Below are positions 17,774 through 27,441 of a stretch of 32,324 nucleotides of DNA, piece by piece. Origin of the DNA: Candidatus Taylorbacteria bacterium RIFCSPHIGHO2_02_FULL_46_13 (GTDB taxonomy: Bacteria; Patescibacteriota; Minisyncoccia; Phycocordibacterales; DSPV01); contig MHRQ01000014.1 in assembly GCA_001821015.1 (NCBI GenBank), forward strand, positions 1 through 32,324. The letters run 5' to 3'. A program made the translations under genes and the position numbers. How positions within the stretch are numbered: the first letter of the stretch is position 1; every line of letters begins with the position of its first letter. Under the pieces are notes generated by a model that was not told the origin of the DNA, did no database searches, and saw only the letters and a program-made list of their open reading frames with translations.

Positions 17774-19528
17774 ATGCCATCGCCTGTAGAGTCAATTAAA
17801 GAGCGATTACATATCGCCGATATCATCGGTTCTTACATTAAATTGGAGAAAGCGGGGAGTAATCTGAAAGCGAAGTGCCCCTTCCACAATGAACGAACCC
17901 CCTCGTTTTTTGTTTCGCCCGCGCGGGGTAGTTATTATTGTTTCGGGTGCGGAGCAAAAGGCGATATGTTTTCGTTCGTCCAGGCCTTTGAGGGTACCGA
18001 TTTTGTCGGTGCGCTTCGCACGCTGGCGCATCGTGCGGGTATTGAGTTGGTACGCGAGGACCCGCGCGAGCGTGGCGAGCGCGAGCGGATGTTTTTGCTT
18101 TTAGAAACCGCAACGTTATTCTTTGAACGTCAGCTCAAGACACATCCGTCTGCGTTAGAGTATTTGCACGGTAGGGGTTTGTCTCTTGACAGCATCACCT
18201 CATGGCGAGTCGGTTTTGCTCCTGATGCGTGGGATACGTTTGTTACATTCGCATTGCGCGAAGGTTTTACCAAAGATGAGCTTGAAAAAGCGGGCCTGGT
18301 AAAGACTGAAGGTGCTCGCACGTATGATCGATTTCGTTCCCGAATCATGTTTCCGATATTTGACAGCACCGGTCGCGCCATTGCTTTTTCCGGAAGGATT
18401 TTGGGGAAGGAAGGAGACAGTATCCCCAAATATCTCAATAGCCCTGAAACGCCGGTGTTTTCAAAATCTGCCATACTTTATGGTTTTGATCGGGCGAAGC
18501 TTGAGATTCGACGCAAAGACTTTGCGATGCTCGTGGAGGGCCAGATGGACTTATTGATGTGTCATCAGGCGGGTTTTAAGAATACGGTTGCTTCTTCTGG
18601 GACAGCTTTCACCGAAGGCCAAATTACACTTCTCAAACGTCTCACTAAACGCTTGCTTATGGTGTACGATGCAGACAAGGCTGGGGTGCAGGCATCTCTA
18701 CGTAGCGCGTCACTAGCTCTCTCGGCAGGCATGGAAGTAAAGATTGTGGCATTACCCGCTCTCACAGACCCCGCAGAGCTTATCGCGACAGACCTCCCGC
18801 GTTTCAAAGAAAGTTTAGCGTCATCCGCGCACATCATAGATTTTTACCTTGCGGTGATGCTTAAAGAAGATCTTGATGAACGGAAACTTGCGCGTGCCAT
18901 CCGCGACCGTTTACTTCCCTATGTTGCGGCACTTGAGAGCAGTATTGAGCGGGATCATTTTATTTCCCGCATCGCCAATCGCACCGGTATCCGTGAGCAG
19001 GCAATTCGTGAAGACTTACAGAAGTCCAAAAATCCTGCGCGTTCCACTACACCTGCGGAGATTCCTAAAGAGACCGCACTCAATCCTCGCCGTCATCAAG
19101 CCGAACGATTGTTACTAGGCCTCTTGTTTTGGCAGGAACATACCAGTCCACCTGCGCTTGATGTTGTCTGGCTTAAAAAGGAGATTGAGCGTATTGTACC
19201 CACTTCGCGTGTCAAGAAACTGTTTGCGGAAGCGGAAGGTTTGCAAGATGAGTTGACCTATCAAGCTGAAAGTTATTATCGCGGGGCTGGCTCGCTTACA
19301 GAGGTAGCGCGCGATTTGCTCTCCACTCTTGAGGAAGATACGCTCAAAGAAGAACTGTCGGTCTCGTTAAAGGAGTTATTAAATGCCGAGCAAACGAAAG
19401 ATCAAGGGAGTAAAGAGATAGTATTGAAACAGTACCACACTCTAACCACAAGGCTCAACGCAGTCAAGAGAGGTCGGCAGGATTTTAATCCATCCGCAGA
19501 ATTCCCCGACGGAGCGCTGAGGGGATAG
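17774..19528 (+). CDS. dnaG: DNA primase
   Basis: CPFHNERTPSFFVSPARGSYYCFGCGAKGD zinc finger; Toprim motif VEGQMDLLMCHQAG. Confidence 0.97.
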   Translation: MPSPVESIKERLHIADIIGSYIKLEKAGSNLKAKCPFHNERTPSFFVSPARGSYYCFGCGAKGDMFSFVQAFEGTDFVGALRTLAHRAGIELVREDPRERGERERMFLLLETATLFFERQLKTHPSALEYLHGRGLSLDSITSWRVGFAPDAWDTFVTFALREGFTKDELEKAGLVKTEGARTYDRFRSRIMFPIFDSTGRAIAFSGRILGKEGDSIPKYLNSPETPVFSKSAILYGFDRAKLEIRRKDFAMLVEGQMDLLMCHQAGFKNTVASSGTAFTEGQITLLKRLTKRLLMVYDADKAGVQASLRSASLALSAGMEVKIVALPALTDPAELIATDLPRFKESLASSAHIIDFYLAVMLKEDLDERKLARAIRDRLLPYVAALESSIERDHFISRIANRTGIREQAIREDLQKSKNPARSTTPAEIPKETALNPRRHQAERLLLGLLFWQEHTSPPALDVVWLKKEIERIVPTSRVKKLFAEAEGLQDELTYQAESYYRGAGSLTEVARDLLSTLEEDTLKEELSVSLKELLNAEQTKDQGSKEIVLKQYHTLTTRLNAVKRGRQDFNPSAEFPDGALRG

Positions 19529-19577
19529 GGCGAGAGAAATTTTTTTTAATGGAGTATAATAAGGCCTTGCGTTATAT

Positions 19578-20786
19578 ATGAAAAAGCCAAAAAAAGCCCA
19601 AAAATCCCGAAAAAAAATCCGCAAGGGTAGGACCGTGCATAAGAAAATCCGCAAAGGGAAGCAGAAGAATCGGAGTGCAAAGAAGCCTAAACCCATTAAA
19701 ATATCCAAGAAAGCGAAAGCTCTGGGGGTGAAGTTGGACCATTTGCTTGTGCGTGGCAAGGAGCGAGGTTTTATCACCTATGATGAAATTCTCAAAGAGT
19801 TCCCCACGATAGAACAGGACATCATTTTTCTTGAGAATCTCTATACGAAACTGGCCGAGGCAGGCATTGATGTGTTGGAAAGCGGCGGTATGCTCGACCC
19901 TCATGTTGAAGAGGTAGGCACAAAAAAACTCGGTTATGGACGAACGGACGGCGGGTATGATTCCATTCAGATGTATCTAAAAGAAATCGGCCAATACCCC
20001 TTGATTAGCGCTGCCGATGAGCGAACGTTCGCTAAACGCATTGAGAAGGGTGATACGGAAGCAAAGAACTTGCTTGCGCGGGCAAACTTGCGTCTCGTGG
20101 TTTCTATCGCGAAACGCTACGTGGGGCGCTCTCCTGACCTCACCCTCCTTGACCTGATTCAAGAAGGGAACCTAGGACTTTTTAAGGCGGTAGATAAATT
20201 TGATTGGACCAAAGGATTTAAATTCTCTACGTACGCGACCTGGTGGATTCGCCAGGCTATTACGCGCGCCCTTGCTGATCAATCACGCACGATTCGCGTA
20301 CCGGTGCATATGGTGGAGACGATAGCAAAATACAAGCAAGTGGTTCGCCGTCTGTCTCAAGATTTGGGGCGAGATCCCTTGCCGGAAGAAATCGCCATTG
20401 AAATGGGTCTTGATGTGGAGAAGGTGTACCAAATTGAAAAAATTGACCAAGATACGCTTTCGCTTGAAAATCCGGTGGGGGATGAGGGAGATGATGGAAA
20501 ATCTACGCTCGGGGATTTTGTCTCCGATGATAAAATTCTTTCTCCTGACCAAGAATCTTCACGTCGTATTCTTGGTGATCAAGTGAAAGAAATTCTCAAT
20601 GATTTGTCTGAAAAAGAGCGCCGTATTTTGGAGATGAGACATGGTTTGACAGACGGTGTGACCCACACGCTTGAAGAAGTAGGCCAGAAATTTGGCGTGA
20701 CCCGCGAACGTATTCGTCAGATTGAAGCTAAAGCCCACGAAAAAATACGTCAGCACGAGAAGGCTTCTAAACTTAAAAGTTATTAG
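19578..20786 (+). CDS. rpoD: Primary sigma factor (sigma70 family) with Lys-rich N-terminal extension
   Basis: [75 protein letters not shown]; region 4 [19 protein letters not shown]. Confidence 0.97.
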   Translation: MKKPKKAQKSRKKIRKGRTVHKKIRKGKQKNRSAKKPKPIKISKKAKALGVKLDHLLVRGKERGFITYDEILKEFPTIEQDIIFLENLYTKLAEAGIDVLESGGMLDPHVEEVGTKKLGYGRTDGGYDSIQMYLKEIGQYPLISAADERTFAKRIEKGDTEAKNLLARANLRLVVSIAKRYVGRSPDLTLLDLIQEGNLGLFKAVDKFDWTKGFKFSTYATWWIRQAITRALADQSRTIRVPVHMVETIAKYKQVVRRLSQDLGRDPLPEEIAIEMGLDVEKVYQIEKIDQDTLSLENPVGDEGDDGKSTLGDFVSDDKILSPDQESSRRILGDQVKEILNDLSEKERRILEMRHGLTDGVTHTLEEVGQKFGVTRERIRQIEAKAHEKIRQHEKASKLKSY

Positions 20787-20842
20787 AAGAAAGCTTAAAA
20801 GCTTCGGGCTTGGCGCTTAGCGCAAGAATGGGAAAAGAAAAA

Positions 20843-20870
20843 ACACCCAAGACCTGCTGGCCTAAGGTGT
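20843..20870 (-). terminator. Terminator overlapping the end of the minus-strand ORF
   Basis: ACACC...GGTGT hairpin with A-run on + (T-run on -). Confidence 0.6.
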
Positions 20871-21197
20871 TGATTTTATCTCGGACGCGCTGAGGCGTCT
20901 GCGGGGTCCGCCTTGCAAACGTCTCAACGGGTTGAGTGAAGCCCCGGCTTTTTTACGTGTTTCAATGTTGAGACGTTTTCTTGAGTGAGTAGGCATCGTA
21001 AGCGCTAACACACTCTGTGCGAATTCAGGATCTTTCAGTAATTTGCTTGTGCAGATGCTACAGACTCCTGTTTTGTTGTAACGACTCAAGATAGTCGGGC
21101 AGTACGCACATTTTTTGCCGCTTCCGTACTGGCGTGGTTTTTTGCTATCGCCAATAGACGCAAATGTTTGGCCGCTTGTCGTAGTAACATTGTTCAT
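20862..21197 (-). CDS. Hypothetical small protein with zinc-binding-like Cys4 motif
   Basis: CAYC...CSIC; strong SD AAAGGAGGGTAT-ATG at 21197. Confidence 0.7.
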   Translation of the reverse strand: MNNVTTTSGQTFASIGDSKKPRQYGSGKKCAYCPTILSRYNKTGVCSICTSKLLKDPEFAQSVLALTMPTHSRKRLNIETRKKAGASLNPLRRLQGGPRRRLSASEIKSTP

Positions 21198-21282
21198 ATA
21201 CCCTCCTTTCTTTTTATAACATATCACACTTTTTCGAGAAAGAAAAGTTTGGGAAACTTACGCTTGGTATTTTAGAAAAAAT

Positions 21283-21301
21283 TACAAGGTCCGACCTTGT
21301 A
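21283..21301. repeat. Perfect palindrome TACAAGGTC-C-GACCTTGTA
   Basis: Read directly; related to the AAGGTY/RACCTT palindromes. Confidence 0.9.
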
Positions 21302-21342
21302 GTAGGAGGTTATGCGTACGGAGTAATTGCGAAAAAAAGAAA

Positions 21343-21372
21343 AAGACCGAGTCGCTTGCGCGCCTCGGTCTT
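21343..21372 (-). terminator. Terminator for the minus-strand gene
   Basis: AAGACCGAG...CTCGGTCTT with T-run on the minus strand. Confidence 0.75.
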
Positions 21373-21395
21373 GTGTAGAAAAGCATTTCGCATTC

Positions 21396-21665
21396 TTAGC
21401 GTGCCTTTTTTATCGATGATTGGCAGAAGAGCCAGCACACAACTAAACCAACGATTCCGAGTACACTCCACCAGATAGATTGAGGTGTCAGCGGGTCAAA
21501 CTTTATGAACCCCATCAATCTGAGAATTGCCATAATGATTCCAAAAGAGGCAATATCTCTCATCACCTTCATCTTTGCTTTTCGGTCAACCTTTTGCACC
21601 AAGGCTTCTTTGTCAGATGTTTCAGCCAACTGAACAACAATTTCCGCCGCTTCTTTTCTGCTCAT
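21396..21665 (-). CDS. Hypothetical small membrane protein
   Basis: MSRKEAAEIVVQLAE...FGIIMAILRLMGFI...VLGIVGLVVCWLF; GGAG upstream of ATG 21665. Confidence 0.65.
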   Translation of the reverse strand: MSRKEAAEIVVQLAETSDKEALVQKVDRKAKMKVMRDIASFGIIMAILRLMGFIKFDPLTPQSIWWSVLGIVGLVVCWLFCQSSIKKAR

Positions 21666-21743
21666 GGTTATTCTCCAGTTTGGTTTTTTGGTCACATACA
21701 ATATGCCGTTGTCTATTAGGCACAGTAACAAATTGTTAAACCA

Positions 21744-21774
21744 TTGTCAAGGGTTTCTATTGAGATGCTATACT
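21744..21774 (+). promoter_or_regulatory. Promoter upstream of helicase gene, likely leaderless
   Basis: TTGTCA-N19-TATACT, 7 nt before GTG at 21782. Confidence 0.5.
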
Positions 21775-21781
21775 AAAGCAC

Positions 21782-24781
21782 GTGAAAAATGTTGCATTTG
21801 AAAGTGCGTATAAAGGTCTCAATATAAAGCAAAAAGAGGCTATAGATTCAATTGAGGGGCCGGTGATGGTGATTGCGGGCCCGGGCACGGGTAAAACGAC
21901 TGTGTTGACACTTCGTATCGCGCAAATCCTCTCAAAGACCGATACGCCAGCGAGCGGTATTCTTGCGCTTACCTTCACGGAATCAGGCGTACATTCCATG
22001 CGCAGGAAATTAGTGGAGTATATCGGTACCAATGCCTATCGCGTCCACATTTTTACTTTTCATGGATTCGCGCAGGAAATCATCACACGATATCCAGAAT
22101 ATTTTCCACGCATTATCGGCGGGGCAGTCATTTCAGATAGTGAGCGTTATGAAATTCTTGAAGAAGCGCTTGAGAGGGAAGAGTTTGAAATTATTCGGCC
22201 TCTCGGCAAGCCCACTCTGTATGTGCCCAAAGCTCTCTCTGTCATAAAAGACTTAAAGCGTGATGAAGTGGATCCAGCAAAACTGTCTAAAATTCTCGCA
22301 GATGAAAAGAAACGTCTCAAAGCCGCTCCTGATCGCTATCACGAGAAAGGGCGCTTAAAAGGAGAGCTAAAAAAAGAATATGTAGATTCGGTTCGTAACA
22401 ATGAGAAAAATACCGAGCTTGCGCTGTTGTACAGCGCGTACGAAAAAGCGTTGCGCAAGCGCAGTCTGTATGATTTTGAAGACATGCTCATTGAGCTTGT
22501 GCGGGCACTTCGCAAACATAAAGACCTCTTGCGAACTCTCCAAGAAGAGTATCTCTATGTGTTGGCAGACGAGCATCAAGATGCGAACAATGCCCAGAAT
22601 TCCGTTTTGGAACTTTTATGCGATTATCAGGACACACGCAATCTATTCATTGTTGGAGATGAAAAGCAGGCAATCTATCGTTTCCAGGGAGCGTCTCTGG
22701 AAAACTTCTTGTATTTCCAAAAGAAATTTCCAGAGGCGCGGGTTATTTTTTTGAATGAGAATTATCGTTCCACTCAGACTATTCTTGATGTCTCACACCA
22801 GCTTATGGCCGCTCGCTCTGGTGATGAGAAATTACGCCCTAGACTGATTTCCGCTTCACGCACCAAACATGTAGAACTTCCGATAAAGCTTTATGAATTT
22901 GAAACGAGCGAAGATGAGTATGCGGGTGTTGCGGAGGAAATCTCAAAAGCAATACATGAGGGCATTCCTGCGGAGGAAATAGCAATTTTAGTACGAACAA
23001 ATGCAGAGATATCTATTATGGGTCGTGCCCTTGCAGAGTATAAAGTGCCGCACACCTTATTTGCCGATGACGATGCGCTCGGTGATTCGGATATCGGCAA
23101 GCTTCTTCTTTTACTTCGCGCGGTTGTGTTTCCAGAGAATGACGCCCTTGTGGGGAGCATGCTTCTTATAGATTTTCTCGGCATTCATCCGCTTGATGCG
23201 GTGCGGCTCAATCGAACCGCTCGAGAGGTGCGTCGTTCACCTCTTGAGCTTATCGCGCGAGGACAGAAACGTCTTGAATTTTTGAATGAGCAGGCAGTGG
23301 ATCGTCTTTCGAGAGAATTTCTCAATTGGATGGAGCGTGTGAATAACGAGAGCGCTCTTGATTCGTTTTTGTTCATTGTACAGGGGTCAGGATTTCAGAA
23401 ATATCTCTTGAAGAAACCGGATTCTATGGAAAAGTTAGCTAAATTGGTTGGGGTCTATGATGGTATTAAAGCATTTTTAGTGACACATAAGGATGCGAAG
23501 CTGAAAGATTTTATTTCCTCCGTAGATAGATTACTGAGACATGGAAGCCCTCTGCGGTTTTCGCGAACCTCGCTTGGCGCTCGGGGTGTTTTGGTCATGA
23601 CGGCGCATAAATCAAAAGGGCTTGAGTGGCAGAGAGTGTATATCGTGAATTGTGCAGACAAGGTGTGGGGTAATCGCCGCGCGATGGGTTCATTTCGTCT
23701 TCCAGCGCCGCTCTCGTCCGCAGGAGAGAGCGAGCAGGATGACGACGAGCGGCGTCTCTTTTACGTTGCACTGACGCGCGCGAAGGAATCGGTCTCTCTT
23801 TCTTTCGCGCGTCTTGATGCACATGGCACAGAGCGCCTCGTTTCTCGCTTTGTGGAGGAATTGAGGACAGAACTTGTGGAGAAAATAGTGGGACGTAGTT
23901 TCAAGCCCGAGGAGCGGATTTTGCGCTCGCTTGAAGGGCAGAATCAAACACACTCAGCAGGTGCCTTGTGGGACAGAGCGTATTTGAGAGAGCTTTTCTT
24001 GGAGCATGGGATAAATGCGACTGCACTCAACAATTATCTGGAGTGCCCGTGGAAATATTTTTTCAAGAACCTAGTGCGTTTGCCTGATATCCCCGGCTCC
24101 TACCTTCAGTTCGGGACCGCGACGCATTCAGCGCTCAAGGCGCTCACTGATGCAAAGCGTGAGAAGAAAGAATTTAGCAAGAGAGATTTTGTGGATGTGT
24201 TCAGAAGCAGTCTTGGGCGTCTACCGCTTTCTACATCTAACCTCACGCATATACTCAAAAAAGGAGAAAGCGTGCTCCCTAAATATTTTGACGCGCGCAC
24301 ACCTTTCTGGCACGCTGATTCCCTTGCTGAGTATGTGATCACGGGCGTATTTTTGACACTGACGGACAAGAGTAATTTGCTGTTGCGTGGCCGTATAGAT
24401 AAACTGGAACTCCTCTCTGGCGGTACGGTCAATGTGGTAGATTACAAGACAGGTGCTCGCAGGACCCGTAATGATATTTTGGGTCAGACCAAAAACTCTA
24501 ATGGAGATATCAAACGACAGCTTGATTTTTACCGATTATTACTTGAGTTACACGACGGGGGTAAATATGAGATGGTTTCAGCGGGTATTGATTTTGTAGA
24601 ACCCGATGCAAAAGGGAAAATCTACCCCATTGAAAAATTCACCATGTCACATGACGACGCTCTTTCCGTTCGCGAGGAAGTTGTTCGTGTGGCGGGAGAA
24701 ATAGTAGCGTTTTCCTTTTGGGATGCTACGTGCGATGAAGATGATTGTCAGTGGTGTGGTTTAAGAAAGTTCATAGCATAG
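21782..24781 (+). CDS. UvrD/AddA-like superfamily 1 helicase fused to PD-(D/E)XK nuclease with probable Fe-S cysteines
   Basis: MVIAGPGTGKTTVLTLRIAQIL, LADEHQDANNAQ, VGDEKQAIYRFQGA, VMTAHKSKGLEW, VVDYKTG; cysteines YLECPWKYFF and CDEDDCQWCGLR. Confidence 0.93.
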   Translation: MKNVAFESAYKGLNIKQKEAIDSIEGPVMVIAGPGTGKTTVLTLRIAQILSKTDTPASGILALTFTESGVHSMRRKLVEYIGTNAYRVHIFTFHGFAQEIITRYPEYFPRIIGGAVISDSERYEILEEALEREEFEIIRPLGKPTLYVPKALSVIKDLKRDEVDPAKLSKILADEKKRLKAAPDRYHEKGRLKGELKKEYVDSVRNNEKNTELALLYSAYEKALRKRSLYDFEDMLIELVRALRKHKDLLRTLQEEYLYVLADEHQDANNAQNSVLELLCDYQDTRNLFIVGDEKQAIYRFQGASLENFLYFQKKFPEARVIFLNENYRSTQTILDVSHQLMAARSGDEKLRPRLISASRTKHVELPIKLYEFETSEDEYAGVAEEISKAIHEGIPAEEIAILVRTNAEISIMGRALAEYKVPHTLFADDDALGDSDIGKLLLLLRAVVFPENDALVGSMLLIDFLGIHPLDAVRLNRTAREVRRSPLELIARGQKRLEFLNEQAVDRLSREFLNWMERVNNESALDSFLFIVQGSGFQKYLLKKPDSMEKLAKLVGVYDGIKAFLVTHKDAKLKDFISSVDRLLRHGSPLRFSRTSLGARGVLVMTAHKSKGLEWQRVYIVNCADKVWGNRRAMGSFRLPAPLSSAGESEQDDDERRLFYVALTRAKESVSLSFARLDAHGTERLVSRFVEELRTELVEKIVGRSFKPEERILRSLEGQNQTHSAGALWDRAYLRELFLEHGINATALNNYLECPWKYFFKNLVRLPDIPGSYLQFGTATHSALKALTDAKREKKEFSKRDFVDVFRSSLGRLPLSTSNLTHILKKGESVLPKYFDARTPFWHADSLAEYVITGVFLTLTDKSNLLLRGRIDKLELLSGGTVNVVDYKTGARRTRNDILGQTKNSNGDIKRQLDFYRLLLELHDGGKYEMVSAGIDFVEPDAKGKIYPIEKFTMSHDDALSVREEVVRVAGEIVAFSFWDATCDEDDCQWCGLRKFIA

Positions 24782-24804
24782 AATCTTTCATATGAATTTC
24801 ACTA

Positions 24805-24838
24805 CCACAATAAGAATGCTATAGCATTCTTATTGTGG
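24805..24838. repeat. Perfect 34-nt palindrome centred on GCTATAGC
   Basis: CCACAATAAGAATGCTATAGCATTCTTATTGTGG. Confidence 0.95.
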
Positions 24839-24854
24839 GGGTAGGTATATAAAG

Positions 24855-24888
24855 AAATCCCCTTTAGACTGAGGCTTAAAGGGGATTT
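24855..24888. terminator. Terminator between convergent genes
   Basis: AAATCCCCTTT-N12-AAAGGGGATTT. Confidence 0.75.
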
Positions 24889-24906
24889 TACGGATAGAAT
24901 TTTAAA

Positions 24907-25743
24907 TTATTTCAGCAGTGCGTCTATGACTTTTTGAATCATAGTGTACGGGAGGGCACCGCTCATTGAGATTCGTAACTTATCGGTTGAGAACGTAAAC
25001 GGCGGATCTTGACCCGGCGCTTGACGCGAGAAGTCGTCATTAAGGCCTTGGACTACCGCCCGTGCCTCGTTGCTTATTGGTTTGCTTGAAACGAAAATCG
25101 AGAACGGGGTGCCACGCCCACCCGCGCCGACAGCCTCATCGTATGACGCTTGGACTAAACTCGTATATTTCCCGCTTGAAAGACATGTGTTGAATTGGGT
25201 AACATTGAGCCCTAAGTCTTTCGCAATAATTGGCAGTTGTGCGGCATCCAGCCCATTGTTTGACGGTGTTATTTCAAATATCTTATTTAAGTATTCCCAG
25301 AAGATCTTATTACCACCAAGCTCCGCGGCACACTCGGTTGCCTCTGATTCATAGGGCGCTTTAGGGTGAAGCTGTTCAAGAGGGAATTGGCGGTAGACCC
25401 ACAACACCGTGCCATTTTTGCCGTACGTATCGGCAACTTGGTGCATCGTTGCGTGGAATGATTTGCAGAACGGACATTCAGTGTCGCTGTATTCAACGAT
25501 GGCCAATTTTGCCGCTGGGTTGCCCAGTATATGTTCGGTTTGGCTGATTGTTTTTATTGCGATTTCGGCTTCGGTTGACAGGGCATCCGCCTGCGCCGCA
25601 CCCAAAGCGGAATTTGTGTTGCTGTTATTTGTTAGGGTGCTTGGGCTACGCGTCATGAATAAGGCACCGGCGACGAGTGCTCCTGCAATAACTATTGCGA
25701 TAGGTACCGATATACTGCTTTTGTCTCGGGGTGAATCCTCCAT
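24907..25743 (-). CDS. DsbA-family thioredoxin-like exported disulfide oxidoreductase
   Basis: N-terminal TM segment, AKLAIVEYSDTECPFCKSFHATM (CPFC active site), GGRGTPFSIFV cis-Pro region. Confidence 0.92.
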   Translation of the reverse strand: MEDSPRDKSSISVPIAIVIAGALVAGALFMTRSPSTLTNNSNTNSALGAAQADALSTEAEIAIKTISQTEHILGNPAAKLAIVEYSDTECPFCKSFHATMHQVADTYGKNGTVLWVYRQFPLEQLHPKAPYESEATECAAELGGNKIFWEYLNKIFEITPSNNGLDAAQLPIIAKDLGLNVTQFNTCLSSGKYTSLVQASYDEAVGAGGRGTPFSIFVSSKPISNEARAVVQGLNDDFSRQAPGQDPPFTFSTDKLRISMSGALPYTMIQKVIDALLK

Positions 25744-25808
25744 AGTTTTATATTAAATATTGAGCAATTGTATACAAAAGAGATTCATTTGACAACATTC
25801 CCCCGGAG

Positions 25809-26609
25809 ATGATTTTAGTGTATATTTTTCTAATGACTCTCATATTTGTCTATGCCCTTGTCAGTGTGGTCGTGGTAAGTCTTCTGTCGCTTATCGGCGC
25901 GGTGGCACTTACCTTGCGCGATAGCGTGCTTAAAAACACGATATTCGTCCTGGTGAGCCTTTCGGTCGGTGCGTTGTTCGGTGATGCCTTTTTTCACTTA
26001 ATTCCTGAAGCGTTTCGTACAGGAGGCAGTGAACAGAGCATGGCGATGTTTGTTCTCTCCGGCATCCTTCTGTTTTTCGTACTTGAGAAGTTTTTAGTAT
26101 GGCGACACCGTCATGGCGCTGACGAAGAATCTTATGAATCAGAAGCGGCTCACGGACATCTCATTAAACCGCTTGGCGGTGTAGTTCTTATTGGTGACGC
26201 CCTGCACAATTTTCTTGATGGGGTTATTATTGGGGCGAGTTACTTGGTGAATGTACCGGTGGGAATCGCAACAACCATCGCGGTCATTCTTCACGAGATA
26301 CCACAGGAGATAGGGGATTTTGGGGTACTCATTCATGCGGGGTATTCTCGCACCAAAGCCCTGTGGTTTAACTTTTTATCCGCACTCGTTTCTATAGCAG
26401 GTCTCGTAGCGGTGTTTCTACTAGGTGACGAGGTCATGGTTTTTATTCCCGCAGCACTTGCGTTTGCGGCGGGAGGATTTATCTATATTGCTGGTTCTGA
26501 TTTAGTGCCAGAAGTGCATAAAACAACTGACCCGCGCAAGTCTCTGGTACAAATGCTTTGTATACTTCTTGGGATTTGTCTGATGCTCCTTTTGCTTTTG
26601 GTTGAGTAG
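25809..26609 (+). CDS. ZIP-family metal transporter
   Basis: FGDAFFHLIPEAF, GDALHNFLDGVIIGASYL, ILHEIPQEIGDFGVL. Confidence 0.93.
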   Translation: MILVYIFLMTLIFVYALVSVVVVSLLSLIGAVALTLRDSVLKNTIFVLVSLSVGALFGDAFFHLIPEAFRTGGSEQSMAMFVLSGILLFFVLEKFLVWRHRHGADEESYESEAAHGHLIKPLGGVVLIGDALHNFLDGVIIGASYLVNVPVGIATTIAVILHEIPQEIGDFGVLIHAGYSRTKALWFNFLSALVSIAGLVAVFLLGDEVMVFIPAALAFAAGGFIYIAGSDLVPEVHKTTDPRKSLVQMLCILLGICLMLLLLLVE

Positions 26610-26620
26610 GTAAATAAATA

Positions 26621-26831
26621 GAAAAAGGACCGGAAAGACTCACTTAAGAGTGCATTCCGGTCCCATTTTTCGCGGGCAATGCCCACGCGATCCTTCAACG
26701 TCTATTGTGGAGTAAGGTTCGATCCTCCACGACGCCGCTGTCCTTCGTCCTGTCAGCCGCGAAACGCTTTATAACAGGGCGGCGCGAGCCCAAGGGGCAC
26801 CATGCTCGCACGTTAATATGTTTGGTGTCCA
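26621..26831 (-). ncRNA. Candidate structured noncoding RNA (~210 nt), family unknown
   Basis: Minus-strand TTGACA-N16-CATAAT (26865-26838), several stable hairpins, ends at GGACCGGAA...TTCCGGTCC + TTTTTC terminator (26663-26621); no ORF. Confidence 0.55.
26627..26663. terminator. Strong terminator hairpin
   Basis: GGACCGGAA...TTCCGGTCC with T-rich sequence on both sides. Confidence 0.8.
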
Positions 26832-26868
26832 AATAACATTATGCACACTTTGTATTTTTTGTCAACTG

Positions 26869-27438
26869 TTAAAACAAAGAAGAGGTTTGACCGCCTTCTT
26901 TTTTCTCCCAACCGGAGGTGTCTAGCGCGATGTCTTTGAGAACAGCGCCATCGCGATATTTAAGGTGTCCTTTTGCACGCGCGTAGTCGTACAAATCTTT
27001 GGTGAGGCGCACGTCTTCAATACAGTAGTCTATGACTTTTTGGTATTTACCATTTTTCCACCAGACGTTCGCCATGAGTCCGTCTGCGGTCTTGTTGCGT
27101 CCAAGTGTTGCAGCTCCTAGTGTGTCTAGTTTCAATCTGCGTCCTAAAACTTTTCGGACTTCTTTTAAGAGATCAACGCTTTTTATTTTTGTGAGATCTC
27201 CACGGTAGTATTTGTTGAGAAGGGGAATATCAAAGTGGTCAGAGTTAAAACCGATAAGGAGGTCGGTTTTTTCTAGAATAGGCCAGAGGTCTTTTAAGCT
27301 TTCTTGTTTGAAGCTCGTATATTTGTCAGTCTCTGAATCATGAATGCAGATACAGGCGAGGTCTAGCGACGCGGGGTCGTTGCTTCCCGTTTCATCAAAG
27401 AAATTACTTGTTTCTATATCAAAAACGATTTTGTGCAT
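26869..27438 (-). CDS. RNase H-like 3'-5' exonuclease (DnaQ/YprB-like)
   Basis: VFDIETSNF, LIGFNSDHFDIPLL, YCIEDVRLTKDLY exonuclease motifs. Confidence 0.8.
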   Translation of the reverse strand: MHKIVFDIETSNFFDETGSNDPASLDLACICIHDSETDKYTSFKQESLKDLWPILEKTDLLIGFNSDHFDIPLLNKYYRGDLTKIKSVDLLKEVRKVLGRRLKLDTLGAATLGRNKTADGLMANVWWKNGKYQKVIDYCIEDVRLTKDLYDYARAKGHLKYRDGAVLKDIALDTSGWEKKEGGQTSSLF

Positions 27439-27441
27439 TGT

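Noticed and set aside
26700-26730. GGTTCGATCC resembling a tRNA T-loop
   Set aside because: No acceptor stem, D-arm or anticodon arm could be built around it; stem pairing is only ~3 bp on + strand.
26641-26831. T-box riboswitch idea because hisS is nearby
   Set aside because: Promoter and terminator point away from hisS and no downstream gene on that strand follows; T-box consensus not found.
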